This document shows, one piece after another, positions 9,121-19,457 of a DNA stretch of 64,000 nt. Positions within the stretch are counted from its first letter, which is position 1. Each line of letters opens with the position of its first letter. Both the position numbers and the translations under genes were made by a program. This DNA comes from Planctomycetota bacterium (lineage in GTDB: Bacteria > Planctomycetota > UBA1135 > UBA2386). The notes below the pieces were generated by a model. That model was not told the origin of the DNA. It saw nothing but the letters and a program-made list of their open reading frames with translations, and did no database searches. The DNA is taken from the NCBI GenBank assembly GCA_020638655.1, contig JACKIC010000005.1, positions 62,001-126,000 on the forward strand, in the 5' to 3' direction.

Positions 9121-9213
9121 GAGGGGGCGAATGGGGTAGCGGTCGGAAGCGGGCCGCGCAACGGTGCATGTCGCCAAGTGGAAAAGCGGGCAGCCGACGT
9201 CCAGACTGCCGTC

Positions 9214-10002
9214 ATGCGCCGTCTGTCCAAGTTCGTGTCTTGCGCCGTCGTGATGCTGCTCTCGACGATGGCTCCGGCCCAGGAGCCGGCCGGCCAGGCA
9301 GCCCCGATCGCCGTGCCGCTGCCGCACCACGCCGGCCACCTCGCGCCGGGACCGGACTGGACCGTGCTCACCGCAGCGGACTTCGCCAAGGAGTCCCGCG
9401 CGACCGACCCGACCGAGGACCCTGCGCGCAAGGTGGTCCTCAGCACCTGCCGGACGCTGATCGCGCGCCAACGCGCCGAGGAGCACGTGCTGTTGCATCA
9501 GCCGGGCCTGCGGCCGACTCAGGTCCGCCTGATCAACGTCCACTCGGTCGAGCTGCGCATGACCAGCAAGGAGCTCTGCGACCCGAAGACGATCGCCAGG
9601 TTCCGCGGCGACTTCGAACAGGCCCTCGCGGGACCCGACAACACGATCGAGTTCGTCGAAGAGCGCATCGTCGACCTGTTCGCGGACATGAAGAGCCTGG
9701 CGCTCACGTTCCGCACCACCACCGGCGGCGACTCGTGGCTGCTGACCTACTACTACGTGCCGAGCGGCGAGCGGCTGACCTACTTCGAGACCGTGCACTT
9801 CCCGGCCGATCTCGACGCTCGGGCGCAGATCGAGGCGCTGCTGAGCACCTTCGACGGCGCGCTCGACCCCGGCGCGGCCGCCAACCTGCTGACCAGCATG
9901 ACCCTGGGCGGCATCACCGGCGGGATCGCCGGCGCGCTGATCGCGTTGCGGCGCCGGCGCCGGCTGCAGTTGGCCGCGGAGCGCGCCGCCGCGAACGGCT
10001 GA
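9214..10002 (+). CDS. Exported protein with C-terminal membrane anchor, function unknown
   Basis: 262 residues. A signal peptide (MRRLSKFVSCAVVMLLSTMAPAQ) leads into a probably periplasmic domain of about 190 residues with alternating strands and helices, for example VRLINVHSVELRMTSKELCD, TIEFVEERIVDLFADMKSLA and SWLLTYYYVPSGERLTYFET. A glycine-rich hydrophobic segment (MTLGGITGGIAGALIALRRRRR, about 230-251) followed by arginines is a C-terminal anchor with a short cytoplasmic tail. I do not recognise the domain. The ATG is chosen for the signal peptide. Divergent from the phosphofructokinase gene. Confidence 0.65.
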   Translation: MRRLSKFVSCAVVMLLSTMAPAQEPAGQAAPIAVPLPHHAGHLAPGPDWTVLTAADFAKESRATDPTEDPARKVVLSTCRTLIARQRAEEHVLLHQPGLRPTQVRLINVHSVELRMTSKELCDPKTIARFRGDFEQALAGPDNTIEFVEERIVDLFADMKSLALTFRTTTGGDSWLLTYYYVPSGERLTYFETVHFPADLDARAQIEALLSTFDGALDPGAAANLLTSMTLGGITGGIAGALIALRRRRRLQLAAERAAANG

Positions 10003-10089
10003 ACCGCGGACGCCGCGACGGCCGGGCCCCGGACGGAATTGTGCATTGCCCGAGCCTCGGCGCGGCGACGGCGGCGTAGGGCTTCGACC

Positions 10090-10299
10090 TTGAACCAGCC
10101 CCAACCGATCCGCGACGACGTCGACGGCGTCTCCTGGGAAGCGCGCCCCGAGTGGTTGGCCGGCCGTTACTGGTGGCGGGTCTATGTCGCCCGGCACCCC
10201 AAGGTGCTGCTGCGCTATCGCGACAGCGCGGTGGCCGTCGCCGAGGCGATCGCCGCCGACGAGGCGCAGTTCCGCCGCGATGCGCAGGCCGCCGAATGA
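10090..10299 (+). CDS. Small hypothetical protein, 69 aa
   Basis: A short reading frame from a TTG (MNQPQPIRDDVDGVSWEARP) to a TGA. It contains an aromatic stretch, WLAGRYWWRVYVARHPKVLL, then an acidic-helical tail AVAVAEAIAADEAQFRRDAQ. Codon use in the third position is as GC-rich as in its neighbours, supporting coding. No signal peptide or membrane segment. An earlier in-frame ATG at 10039 would add an arginine-rich stretch with poor coding character, so the TTG is preferred. No family recognised. Confidence 0.45.
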   Translation: MNQPQPIRDDVDGVSWEARPEWLAGRYWWRVYVARHPKVLLRYRDSAVAVAEAIAADEAQFRRDAQAAE

Positions 10300-10315
10300 G
10301 CCGGCGCCGGCGCGC

Positions 10316-10351
10316 GTGCACCACGGAAGGAAAGTGCACCACGGAAGGAAT
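10316..10351. repeat. Two tandem copies of an 18-bp unit between convergent genes
   Basis: GTGCACCACGGAAGGAA is repeated head to tail (10316-10332 and 10334-10350). Each copy starts with the self-complementary GTGCAC, so the two can also pair. It sits in the 51-base gap between the stop of the small protein and the stop of the sulfatase gene, and could be a weak bidirectional terminator or a simple duplication. No T-run follows. Confidence 0.6.
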
Positions 10352-11838
10352 CAGTCCTGTTCGGGTCGCCACGGACTGACGCCGTCCTTGGCCCGCAGGA
10401 ACTGCACGTGGTGCTGCTGCTGGAAGTCGCGCAGCAGCGCGCGCAGCTTCGCCACGCGCTCGGGCTGCTCCTCGGCCAGGTCCGTGCGCTCGCCGGGATC
10501 GGCGCTGAGGTGGTAGAGCTGCACGCGCCCGTCCTCGTAACGCTCGATCAGCTTCCAGTCGCCGAGCCGCACCGCGCCGCCCGGGAAGCCGCCCTGGTTG
10601 CCGTAGTGCGGGTAGTGCCAGAACAGTGGCCGCGACGGCATGGGTTCGCCGCGCAGGGCCGACGCGAAGCTGATTCCGTCGATCTCGTGGGCGACCGGCG
10701 GCGCGACCAGCAGGTCGAGCACGGTCGGCAGCAGGTCCGCCGAGCAGATCGGCGCGGCACTGACCGATCCCGGCCGCGTCACGCCGGGCACGCGCACGAG
10801 CCACGGTTCGCGGATGCCGCCCTCGTAGAGCCAGCCCTTGCCGCCGCGCAGCGGCAGGTTGCTGGTCGGCGACCCCTCCGATGTCGACAGGCCGCCGTTG
10901 TCCGACGTGAACACGACGATCGTGTCGCCGCCCAGCCCCTGCGCCTCGATCGCGTCGAGCACCACGCCGACGGCCTGGTCCATGGCTTCTACCATCGCCG
11001 CGTAGACCGCGTGCCGCTGCAGCGTGCGCACCTTGCGCGGTTTGCCGTCGGGCAGGGTCTGCTCCTCGTCGGCGAACTCGGGGGCGCCGTCGCGGCGCAG
11101 CGCGGCGACGCGTTCTTCGTACTTCTTCACGAGATCGGCGCGCCCCATCAGCGGCGTGTGCACCGAGTAGAACGACAGGTAGGCCAGGAACGGCTGGTCC
11201 TTGTGCGCCGCGATGAACGCCGCGGTCTCGCGCGCGAGGCGGTCGGGCAGGTGCTCCCCCTTGGGGCCGTCCTCGAGCTGCGGGTTGCCGTAGGGTGAGA
11301 AGTACTTGTCGCCGCCGTAGGGACCGCCGCGCACCCAGCCGCCCTTGTTGACGTCGAAACCCTGCGCCTGCGGCCAGTACTCCGCGGTCGGTCCCAGGTG
11401 CCACTTGCCCGCGAAGAACGTCGCGTAGCCGCGTTCGCGCAGCACCTCGGCGAGCGTCACCTCGTCCAGCGCCATGCGATCGACGGTCTGCGCCGGTTGG
11501 AAGCGCCCGGCGCGCGTGCCCACGAGCCAGTCGGTGAGCCCCGACCGCGCGGGATACCGGCCGGTCAACATGCTGTAGCGCGTCGGCGAACACACCGGAC
11601 ACGTCGCGTAACCGTTGGTGAACCGCGTGCCGCTCGCGGCGAGCCGCTCGAGGTTGGGCGTGTCGTAGAGCGAGTCGGGGTTGTCGGGCCGGATGTCCAT
11701 GAAGCCGAGGTCGTCGGCCAGGATCACGACGATGTTCGGCGGCCGCGTCGGCGACTCGGGCACCGGCAGTCCGCGCGGCGGCATGGCGCAGGCGGCCAGG
11801 GCGACGAACAGGACCGACGCACACCGAGGCAAGGACAT
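10351..11838 (-). CDS. Secreted sulfatase lipoprotein (formylglycine type)
   Basis: 495 residues of the type I sulfatase family. The lipobox LAAC at 14-17 marks a lipoprotein. NIVVILADDLGFMD (35-48) gives metal ligands D42-D43; the formylglycine site is C83-S-P-T-R within CPVCSPTRYSMLTGRYP, so the active site needs oxidation of C83. Further sites are GKWHLG and VFTSDNGG. It would hydrolyse sulfate esters, probably of sulfated polysaccharides, in the periplasm or at the outer membrane. Planctomycetes carry many such genes. The anaerobic or FGE maturase is not in the window. Start at the ATG before the signal peptide. The gene is divergent from the Rpn-type nuclease gene. Confidence 0.92.
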   Translation of the reverse strand: MSLPRCASVLFVALAACAMPPRGLPVPESPTRPPNIVVILADDLGFMDIRPDNPDSLYDTPNLERLAASGTRFTNGYATCPVCSPTRYSMLTGRYPARSGLTDWLVGTRAGRFQPAQTVDRMALDEVTLAEVLRERGYATFFAGKWHLGPTAEYWPQAQGFDVNKGGWVRGGPYGGDKYFSPYGNPQLEDGPKGEHLPDRLARETAAFIAAHKDQPFLAYLSFYSVHTPLMGRADLVKKYEERVAALRRDGAPEFADEEQTLPDGKPRKVRTLQRHAVYAAMVEAMDQAVGVVLDAIEAQGLGGDTIVVFTSDNGGLSTSEGSPTSNLPLRGGKGWLYEGGIREPWLVRVPGVTRPGSVSAAPICSADLLPTVLDLLVAPPVAHEIDGISFASALRGEPMPSRPLFWHYPHYGNQGGFPGGAVRLGDWKLIERYEDGRVQLYHLSADPGERTDLAEEQPERVAKLRALLRDFQQQHHVQFLRAKDGVSPWRPEQD

Positions 11839-11911
11839 GGCCCCATCCTAGGAAGGGATTCGCGCGGACTCGACGTCAATAGTTGGCGGCGTTCGCCCCC
11901 ACGGGTAGCCC

Positions 11912-12886
11912 GTGGCGACACCGCACGACGCCCTGTTCCACCTCACCTTCCGCCACCCGGTGCATGCCGGGCCGTGGCTGCGTTCGATCGTCTCGCCGGC
12001 GCTCGCGCAGGCGATCGATTGGAACGGCCTGGCGACGGCGCCGGAGCGATTGCACGGACATGCCCTGCGGCAGTCGCTGGGCGACCTGGTGTTCACAGCC
12101 CCGCGGCACGATCGCGACACCGAAGTCCTGATCCTCGTGGAACATCGCAGCCACTTCGACCCCGAACTGCCTCGCACGCTGTTGCGTTACGTCGCCCATC
12201 TCGACCACGGCCGCCGTCGCGGGGATGCGTCGACACCGGTCGTCCCCGTCGTCTGCTACCACGGCCCGGTGCCGCTGGCGACGCAGACCACTGCCGTCGC
12301 GGGCCACTCCGACGCCTTCGCAGCATTGGTCCCGCAGGTGCCGTTCTTCGTCGACGACCTCAGCAATCCATCGGAGTCGGACCTCATGGAACGGGCGCTG
12401 ACACCGCTCGGCAAGCTGACGCTGCTGAGTCTCGCGCTCCTGCCAGGAATGGCGCCGCACCTGACCCTGGCGGCCCTCGATCGCTGGGCCGAGCTGCTGC
12501 GCGCGGTCGACCGCCACCCCGGGCCTCCCTCCGGCCCCGACGCCATCGACGCGATCGGCTGGTATGTTCTGCACGTCAGCGACACCGACGCCGAGGACGT
12601 GCACATGAATCTGCAACGCAACCTGCAACGACCAGAGGAGAAGATCGTGAGCACTGCCGAACGTCTGCGCCAGCAAGGACACGCCGAAGGACACGCCGAG
12701 GGTCATGCCGAGGGTCATGCCGAGGGCCGGATCCAGACCCTGCAGCGCCTGCTCGAGCGCCGCTTCGGTGCGTTGCCGGAGTCCGCGACCGCGCGCCTGC
12801 ACGATGCCAGCAGCGAGCAGCTCGACCGCTGGACCGATCGCATCCTCGACGCAGCGTCGCTCGCCGAACTGCTCGGCGAAACCTAA
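11912..12886 (+). CDS. Rpn / YhgA-like PD-(D/E)XK nuclease with DUF4351 tail
   Basis: 324 residues. The N-terminal HDALFHLTFRHPVHAGPWLR is the signature of the Rpn/transposase_31 (PF04754) family. The nuclease core shows GDLVF (D) and VLILVEHRS (E-x-R/K type), a PD-(D/E)XK site. A linker of four HAEG units (GHAEGHAEGHAEGHAEGR, about 256-273) joins it to a DUF4351-like tail with LLERRFGALPESATARLHDA and LDRILDA-type helices. Family members promote RecA-independent recombination or act as toxic/mobile nucleases. The GTG start at 11912 gives the canonical beginning MATPHDALFH. Its stop overlaps the convergent neighbour by 4 bases. Confidence 0.87.
   Translation: MATPHDALFHLTFRHPVHAGPWLRSIVSPALAQAIDWNGLATAPERLHGHALRQSLGDLVFTAPRHDRDTEVLILVEHRSHFDPELPRTLLRYVAHLDHGRRRGDASTPVVPVVCYHGPVPLATQTTAVAGHSDAFAALVPQVPFFVDDLSNPSESDLMERALTPLGKLTLLSLALLPGMAPHLTLAALDRWAELLRAVDRHPGPPSGPDAIDAIGWYVLHVSDTDAEDVHMNLQRNLQRPEEKIVSTAERLRQQGHAEGHAEGHAEGHAEGRIQTLQRLLERRFGALPESATARLHDASSEQLDRWTDRILDAASLAELLGET
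12677..12724 (+). repeat. Four tandem 12-bp units encoding HAEG in the Rpn-type gene
   Basis: Units GGACACGCCGAA, GGACACGCCGAG, GGTCATGCCGAG and GGTCATGCCGAG run back to back. Each adds Gly-His-Ala-Glu in frame. Slippage would change linker length by four residues without a frameshift. Gly-Glu-rich linkers here are usual in the Rpn family. Confidence 0.9.
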
Positions 12887-14115
12887 CGCACGATCAGCGG
12901 CCGCGGGTTGGTCGAGTAGGCACCCGACGACGCGTCGAGCACGAGCGCCTGCAGGCCGAAGACGATCGGCGGCGAGGCCGGGCCCAGCCCCATCACGGGC
13001 ACGTTCAGCGTGCCGCGACCGGTCGCCCCGAGCACGACGAAGCCGAGTGTGATCACGGGCGCGTTGAGGTGCACGGGCAGGCCGCCGAGGTACACCCTGG
13101 GGCTCGGCAACCCCGCGAACACGAACGCCACGTCACCGGACGCGCCGACGACCTCGACCGGGACGACCGTCGGACCGAGGATCCCGGCCGGCCCGTGCAG
13201 CAGGCGTTCGACGCCGGCATCGAGGATCGGCGTGCCGCTGAGCACATTGAGCTGCATGCCGTTGGTCACGGTTCCGGGGCACGTGTTGAGGCTGGCCCCG
13301 CCCGGCTGCAGCGCGACGTTGCGCAGGCGCACCACCGGCGTGTTGAGGCCGTTGGCGGACATCTGGATCGCGTCGCCGCCGCTGCCGCCCTGGTTGCAGG
13401 CGGGCGCATACAGGGTGATTCCGCTGCCGCCGATGACCCGGCCGCCCTCGATCGTCACGAGGCCACCGATCATCTCGATGCCGTCACCGCCGTCGGCCGC
13501 CGCGGTCGGGCTCGGCAGTCCAGCGCCGCTCATCGAGCCGGTCGAGCCGCGCACCTCGGAGTCGTAGACGAACACGCCGCTCGAGACGACGCGCATGCCC
13601 GGCGTCGGCAGGGGCACGCCGCTCGGCGACATCGCCGCGCGATTGGCCTGCAGCAGACCGTTCTCGATCACCACGTCGACGGAGTTGTCGACGACGAGCG
13701 CCGGCGCACCGAACGCGTCGCAGAACATGTCGTGCAGCCAGACGCTGCCCTGATTGTTGCGCACCAGCACGAGCGCGGGCGCCTGCGCGAACCCCATCGC
13801 CGAAAGGCCGATGACGTTCACGCGCTGTGCCGGCGTCAGATTCTCGATGACGACCGTCGGCGCGGCCGGCGGCGGGTTGCCCGGCGCGAACACCGTCGAG
13901 TTGTTGGCGAGGATCGTCAGCGCCTTGCCGTTGATCGTGAACGGCGCGTAGCCGCCAGACGCGACGAGCAGCACGTCCCCGTTGCTCGCGGCGGCCACTG
14001 CGGCGCCGATGTCCGTGAACATCGCCCCGCCGCTGGCGGAGACGGTCAGGACTTGTTGCGCGGGCAGGAGGCCGGCGCCGAGCAGGGTGAAGGCGACGAA
14101 GGGGAGCAGGCGCAT
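12883..14115 (-). CDS. Secreted right-handed beta-helix-like protein
   Basis: 410 residues with signal peptide MRLLPFVAFTLLGAGLLPAQ. The body resembles parallel beta-helix proteins of the 'DUF1565/NosD' kind: GAMFTDIGAAVAAASNGDVL and VLLVASGGYAPFTING at the start, then repeated short strands (ALTILANNSTVFAPGN, SVDVVIENGLLQANRA, GDGIEMIGGLVTIEGGRVIG). The end, GPASPPIVFGLQALVLD and YSTNPRPLIVR, is the C-terminal module found in other secreted proteins here. No catalytic residues are recognised; it could be a surface protein or a lyase-like fold. Start at ATG before the signal peptide. Confidence 0.7.
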   Translation of the reverse strand: MRLLPFVAFTLLGAGLLPAQQVLTVSASGGAMFTDIGAAVAAASNGDVLLVASGGYAPFTINGKALTILANNSTVFAPGNPPPAAPTVVIENLTPAQRVNVIGLSAMGFAQAPALVLVRNNQGSVWLHDMFCDAFGAPALVVDNSVDVVIENGLLQANRAAMSPSGVPLPTPGMRVVSSGVFVYDSEVRGSTGSMSGAGLPSPTAAADGGDGIEMIGGLVTIEGGRVIGGSGITLYAPACNQGGSGGDAIQMSANGLNTPVVRLRNVALQPGGASLNTCPGTVTNGMQLNVLSGTPILDAGVERLLHGPAGILGPTVVPVEVVGASGDVAFVFAGLPSPRVYLGGLPVHLNAPVITLGFVVLGATGRGTLNVPVMGLGPASPPIVFGLQALVLDASSGAYSTNPRPLIVR

Positions 14116-14173
14116 GGTCCGTCGGATAGTAACCCCGATCCGCCGCGTCACCGGCGAATCGCTCGCTTACGGC

Positions 14174-15184
14174 TCAGGGGACCAGCACGGCGCGGAAGCG
14201 CACACGGTTCTCCATCATCTTCGCGTAGGCCTCCTCGGCCTGCTCCAACCCGAACCGCTCGATGCGCGGCAACACCCCGGTGCGGGCGCTGAACTGCATC
14301 GTCGCCTCGGCGTCGATCGCGCTGCCACTGGGCCAACCGGCGACGGTCTTGCCGCTCAGCAGCGCGAGCGCGGAAACCGAGATCGGCTCCATCGGCGCGG
14401 CCACGATCAGCAGCTTGCCGCGCGCGCGCAACCCTTCGACGGTGCTCGAGATCGCGTCGGCGTGCGGCGCCGTGGCGAGCACCAGATGCGCCCCGCCGAG
14501 CGCCTGCAGCCCCTCGGCCGCCGACGTCTTGCCGGTGTCGATGTAGTCGTGGGCGCCGAGCTCGCGCGCGAGCGCCTCCTTGCTGCTGCCGCTCGACAGC
14601 GCCACGGTGCGGAAGCCGAGCTGGCGCGCGTACTGGATCGCCAGGTGGCCGAGCCCGCCGATGCCCTGCACCGCGACGGTGTCCCCGGGCCGCGCGCCGC
14701 TGTTGCGCAGCGCGTTGAACGTGGTGATGCCGGCGCACAGCAGCGGCCCGGCCGCGGCGGCGTCGATGCCGTCGGGGATGCGCGCGGCGGCGACCGCGGG
14801 AACGACCGCGTACTCGGCGTAGCCGCCGTCGTACGAGATGCCCGTGATGCGGTGCTCCTCGCAGTTGAGGAAGTCGCCGGCGCGGCACGCGTCGCACTGC
14901 CCGCAGTGGCCGCCGTACCAGCCGACGCCGACGCGCTGGCCGACCTGCAGGTGCTTGACGCCGTCGCCGACCGCGTCGACGCGGCCCGCGATCTCGTGGC
15001 CCGGCACGCGCGGCAGTGTCAGCCCCGGGAACGCGCCGGACTTCACGAACAGGTCGCTGTGGCACATGCCGCAGGCCTCGACCTTCACCCGCAGTTCGCC
15101 GGGCCCGGGCGCGGGCACCTCGCGCTGCACCAGTTCGAACGCACCACCGGCTCTCGCCACCTGCACTACACGCATCGTCGCCAT
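14174..15184 (-). CDS. Zinc-dependent alcohol dehydrogenase
   Basis: 336 residues of the MDR family. The catalytic zinc site is in ACGMCHSDLFVKSG and PGHEIAGRVDAVG; the structural zinc site is CGQCDACRAGDFLNC; the NAD(P) site is GIGGLGHLAIQYARQLG. It oxidises alcohols or reduces aldehydes in the cytosol; the closest types are AdhP/CAD-like enzymes but substrate is open. GGAGAA four bases before the ATG at 15184 decides the start over an ATG at 15220. The gene is divergent from tex and follows a short 58-base gap on the minus strand before the beta-helix gene. Confidence 0.92.
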   Translation of the reverse strand: MATMRVVQVARAGGAFELVQREVPAPGPGELRVKVEACGMCHSDLFVKSGAFPGLTLPRVPGHEIAGRVDAVGDGVKHLQVGQRVGVGWYGGHCGQCDACRAGDFLNCEEHRITGISYDGGYAEYAVVPAVAAARIPDGIDAAAAGPLLCAGITTFNALRNSGARPGDTVAVQGIGGLGHLAIQYARQLGFRTVALSSGSSKEALARELGAHDYIDTGKTSAAEGLQALGGAHLVLATAPHADAISSTVEGLRARGKLLIVAAPMEPISVSALALLSGKTVAGWPSGSAIDAEATMQFSARTGVLPRIERFGLEQAEEAYAKMMENRVRFRAVLVP

Positions 15185-15188
15185 GAAC

Positions 15189-15194
15189 TTCTCC
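15189..15194 (-). promoter_or_regulatory. Ribosome binding site of the alcohol dehydrogenase
   Basis: GGAGAA on the minus strand lies 4 bases before the ATG at 15184 and selects it as start. Confidence 0.7.
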
Positions 15195-15368
15195 GTGGGG
15201 TTGGTCGAAGCGCCGAGCATGGGCCGCGCCCCCCACCATCACAAGGCGCGCGCACGATGCGGTTCGCGCGACTCGGCTCTTTCCGCGCCGCATCTTGTTG
15301 CTACCTTGTCGGACCGCGCCGCGGTCAGGCGGCGCGCTCACACCATCAAGCCCGACACCATCACGCCC

Positions 15369-15376
15369 GGAGGGGG
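15369..15376 (+). promoter_or_regulatory. Ribosome binding site of tex
   Basis: GGAGGGGG stands 4 bases before the GTG at 15381 and decides this start among several in-frame candidates. Confidence 0.75.
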
Positions 15377-15380
15377 TTTC

Positions 15381-17777
<2,397 letters not shown>

Positions 17778-17807
17778 CGGAGCACCTGCCCCCAATAGAC
17801 TGCGGCG

Positions 17808-19457
17808 ATGCGAGTCCGCGTCGCCGCAGCCCTCGGCCTGACCCTTTCCCTCGTCCCCGCCCAGGACTGGCCGATGGGCCCCGGCCCTGCGGGCAATTGG
17901 ACCGCAACCGGCCCACAGCCGCCGGTGCGCTTCTCGGCGACCACCGGCGAGAACATCGTCTGGCGCACACCGCTGCCCGAGACCGGGCAGGGCGGCATCG
18001 CCGTCGTCGGCGATCGTGTGTTCGTCGCGACGATGGCGCCGTGGACCGGCGACGGGCTGTCGGCCGAAGACGCCGCGAAGTACGCGCACGCGATCGAGAA
18101 GCGCAAGGTCGTCGGCAAGCACATCGACGCGCACTGCCTGAACGCGAGCACCGGCGAACTGCTGTGGACGCGGCGCATCGAAGGCACTGTGCCGTCGATC
18201 TACAGCTACCCATTCTCGGACGCGACCAGCGCGTCGCCGGTCGCCGACGCGAAGCACGTGTGGTTCACCAACGCAGGCGGATGCGTGACCTGCTTCTCGC
18301 ATGCGGGTGAGCTCGTGTGGCAACGCACGTTCGACCCGACGTTCGACGGCCCGTTCAACAAGCAGTTCGAGCCGTTCCTGATCGCGGATCCATCGCGCGG
18401 CGACGGCGCGCAGACGTTCGTGCACATGGAGCCGTTCGCCGTCGGCGACGGACCTGGCGAGAAGGCGAAGCGCTGGCACTTCGTCATCGGGCTCGACGCC
18501 GCCACCGGCAAGGAGCTGTGGCACAGCGAAGACGCGCTCACCCACTACAACGCGCCGACGCTGGTGCAGACCGACGACGGCCCGTGCCTGCTGCACGCGC
18601 GCGGCGGCCCGCACAACGTGCCCGAACGGCCGGTCGGCATGTCGCTGACGCGGCTCTCGGGCGAACACGCGGGCCAGCGGGTCTGGCGCTACGAGGACCC
18701 GCGCGGCAACCACGAGGCGTCGCTGCAGACCATGGCCAGCGACGATCGGTTCGCCTACTGGCTGCTCAAAGAACCCGCCAACGCGCTCGTCGTGCTCGAC
18801 CTGCACACCGGGAAGGACTTACACACGATCTCTCTGGTGCGCGATGTGACCACCACGACCTTCGACCAGGAGGCGGGCGCGTGGTGCACCACCAAAGGAA
18901 TCAGCCTCGAGAAGGGCGTGTTCCCGGCGCGCTACTCGATGCACGCGGCGAGCGGCGCCGTGTTCTTCCAGTGTTATGCGACCGCGTGGGGCAAGCCGAC
19001 GATCGGGCCGGCCTACTCGTTCGCGCGCGTGACCGTCGGCGACGATGCCGCCGGCGACCGGGTCGAGTATCTCGAAGTGCCGACCGCGGCAACGCGCGAC
19101 GGCGACCGCGACGCCTACGTCTGGCGCACACCGCGAACGGCGCGCGCGGTGAACAGCCGCGGCGAGGAGGTCACCGGCGACGACCGCAGCCACTGGGACG
19201 GCTGGGACTGGGTGTTCAACGGCTCACCGACGCGGATCGGCGACCGGCTGTGGTTCACGCTCGCGAGCGGCGCGGTCTACGTGCTCGACGCGGGCCGCGG
19301 CCCGTTCGATCAACGCGCGTTCCTGGCGCTCGACGATCTGGGCCCGGCGGGACAGACGTGGACGGCCAATTCGATCTCGTATGCGAACGGGCGGCTGTTC
19401 CACCGCACGGCGCGCGAGCTGCTGTGCATCGGCGGGCCTGCGCAGGAGGGGCGGTGA
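17808..19457 (+). CDS. Secreted PQQ-like beta-propeller protein
   Basis: 549 residues with signal peptide MRVRVAAALGLTLSLVPAQ. Repeated blades with A-x-T-G-x-x-L-W cores, as in NASTGELLWTRRIEG, GELVWQRTF and DAATGKELWHSEDAL, identify a PQQ/YxxW-like propeller. Two regions, VRDVTTTTFDQEAGAW and ARAVNSRGEEVTGDDRSHWD, fit no standard blade. Planctomycetes encode many such periplasmic propellers, most of unproven function and without PQQ-binding residues; this one shows no dehydrogenase motif. It follows tex by 30 bases and its stop overlaps the GTG of the HNH gene. Confidence 0.8.
   Translation: MRVRVAAALGLTLSLVPAQDWPMGPGPAGNWTATGPQPPVRFSATTGENIVWRTPLPETGQGGIAVVGDRVFVATMAPWTGDGLSAEDAAKYAHAIEKRKVVGKHIDAHCLNASTGELLWTRRIEGTVPSIYSYPFSDATSASPVADAKHVWFTNAGGCVTCFSHAGELVWQRTFDPTFDGPFNKQFEPFLIADPSRGDGAQTFVHMEPFAVGDGPGEKAKRWHFVIGLDAATGKELWHSEDALTHYNAPTLVQTDDGPCLLHARGGPHNVPERPVGMSLTRLSGEHAGQRVWRYEDPRGNHEASLQTMASDDRFAYWLLKEPANALVVLDLHTGKDLHTISLVRDVTTTTFDQEAGAWCTTKGISLEKGVFPARYSMHAASGAVFFQCYATAWGKPTIGPAYSFARVTVGDDAAGDRVEYLEVPTAATRDGDRDAYVWRTPRTARAVNSRGEEVTGDDRSHWDGWDWVFNGSPTRIGDRLWFTLASGAVYVLDAGRGPFDQRAFLALDDLGPAGQTWTANSISYANGRLFHRTARELLCIGGPAQEGR
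19444..19451 (+). promoter_or_regulatory. Ribosome binding site of the HNH endonuclease gene
   Basis: AGGAGGGG inside the end of the PQQ-like gene, just before the GTG at 19454, which overlaps the upstream stop as GTGA. Confidence 0.75.

Noticed and set aside
10005..10017. CGCGG-acg-CCGCG hairpin after the gene at 9214
   Set aside because: A short stem without a T-run, in a region where GC-rich self-complementarity is common; not called as a terminator.
11912..12886. Rpn-type gene as an insertion sequence transposase
   Set aside because: No inverted repeats flank the gene and the family is usually not a true IS; kept as a chromosomal nuclease gene.
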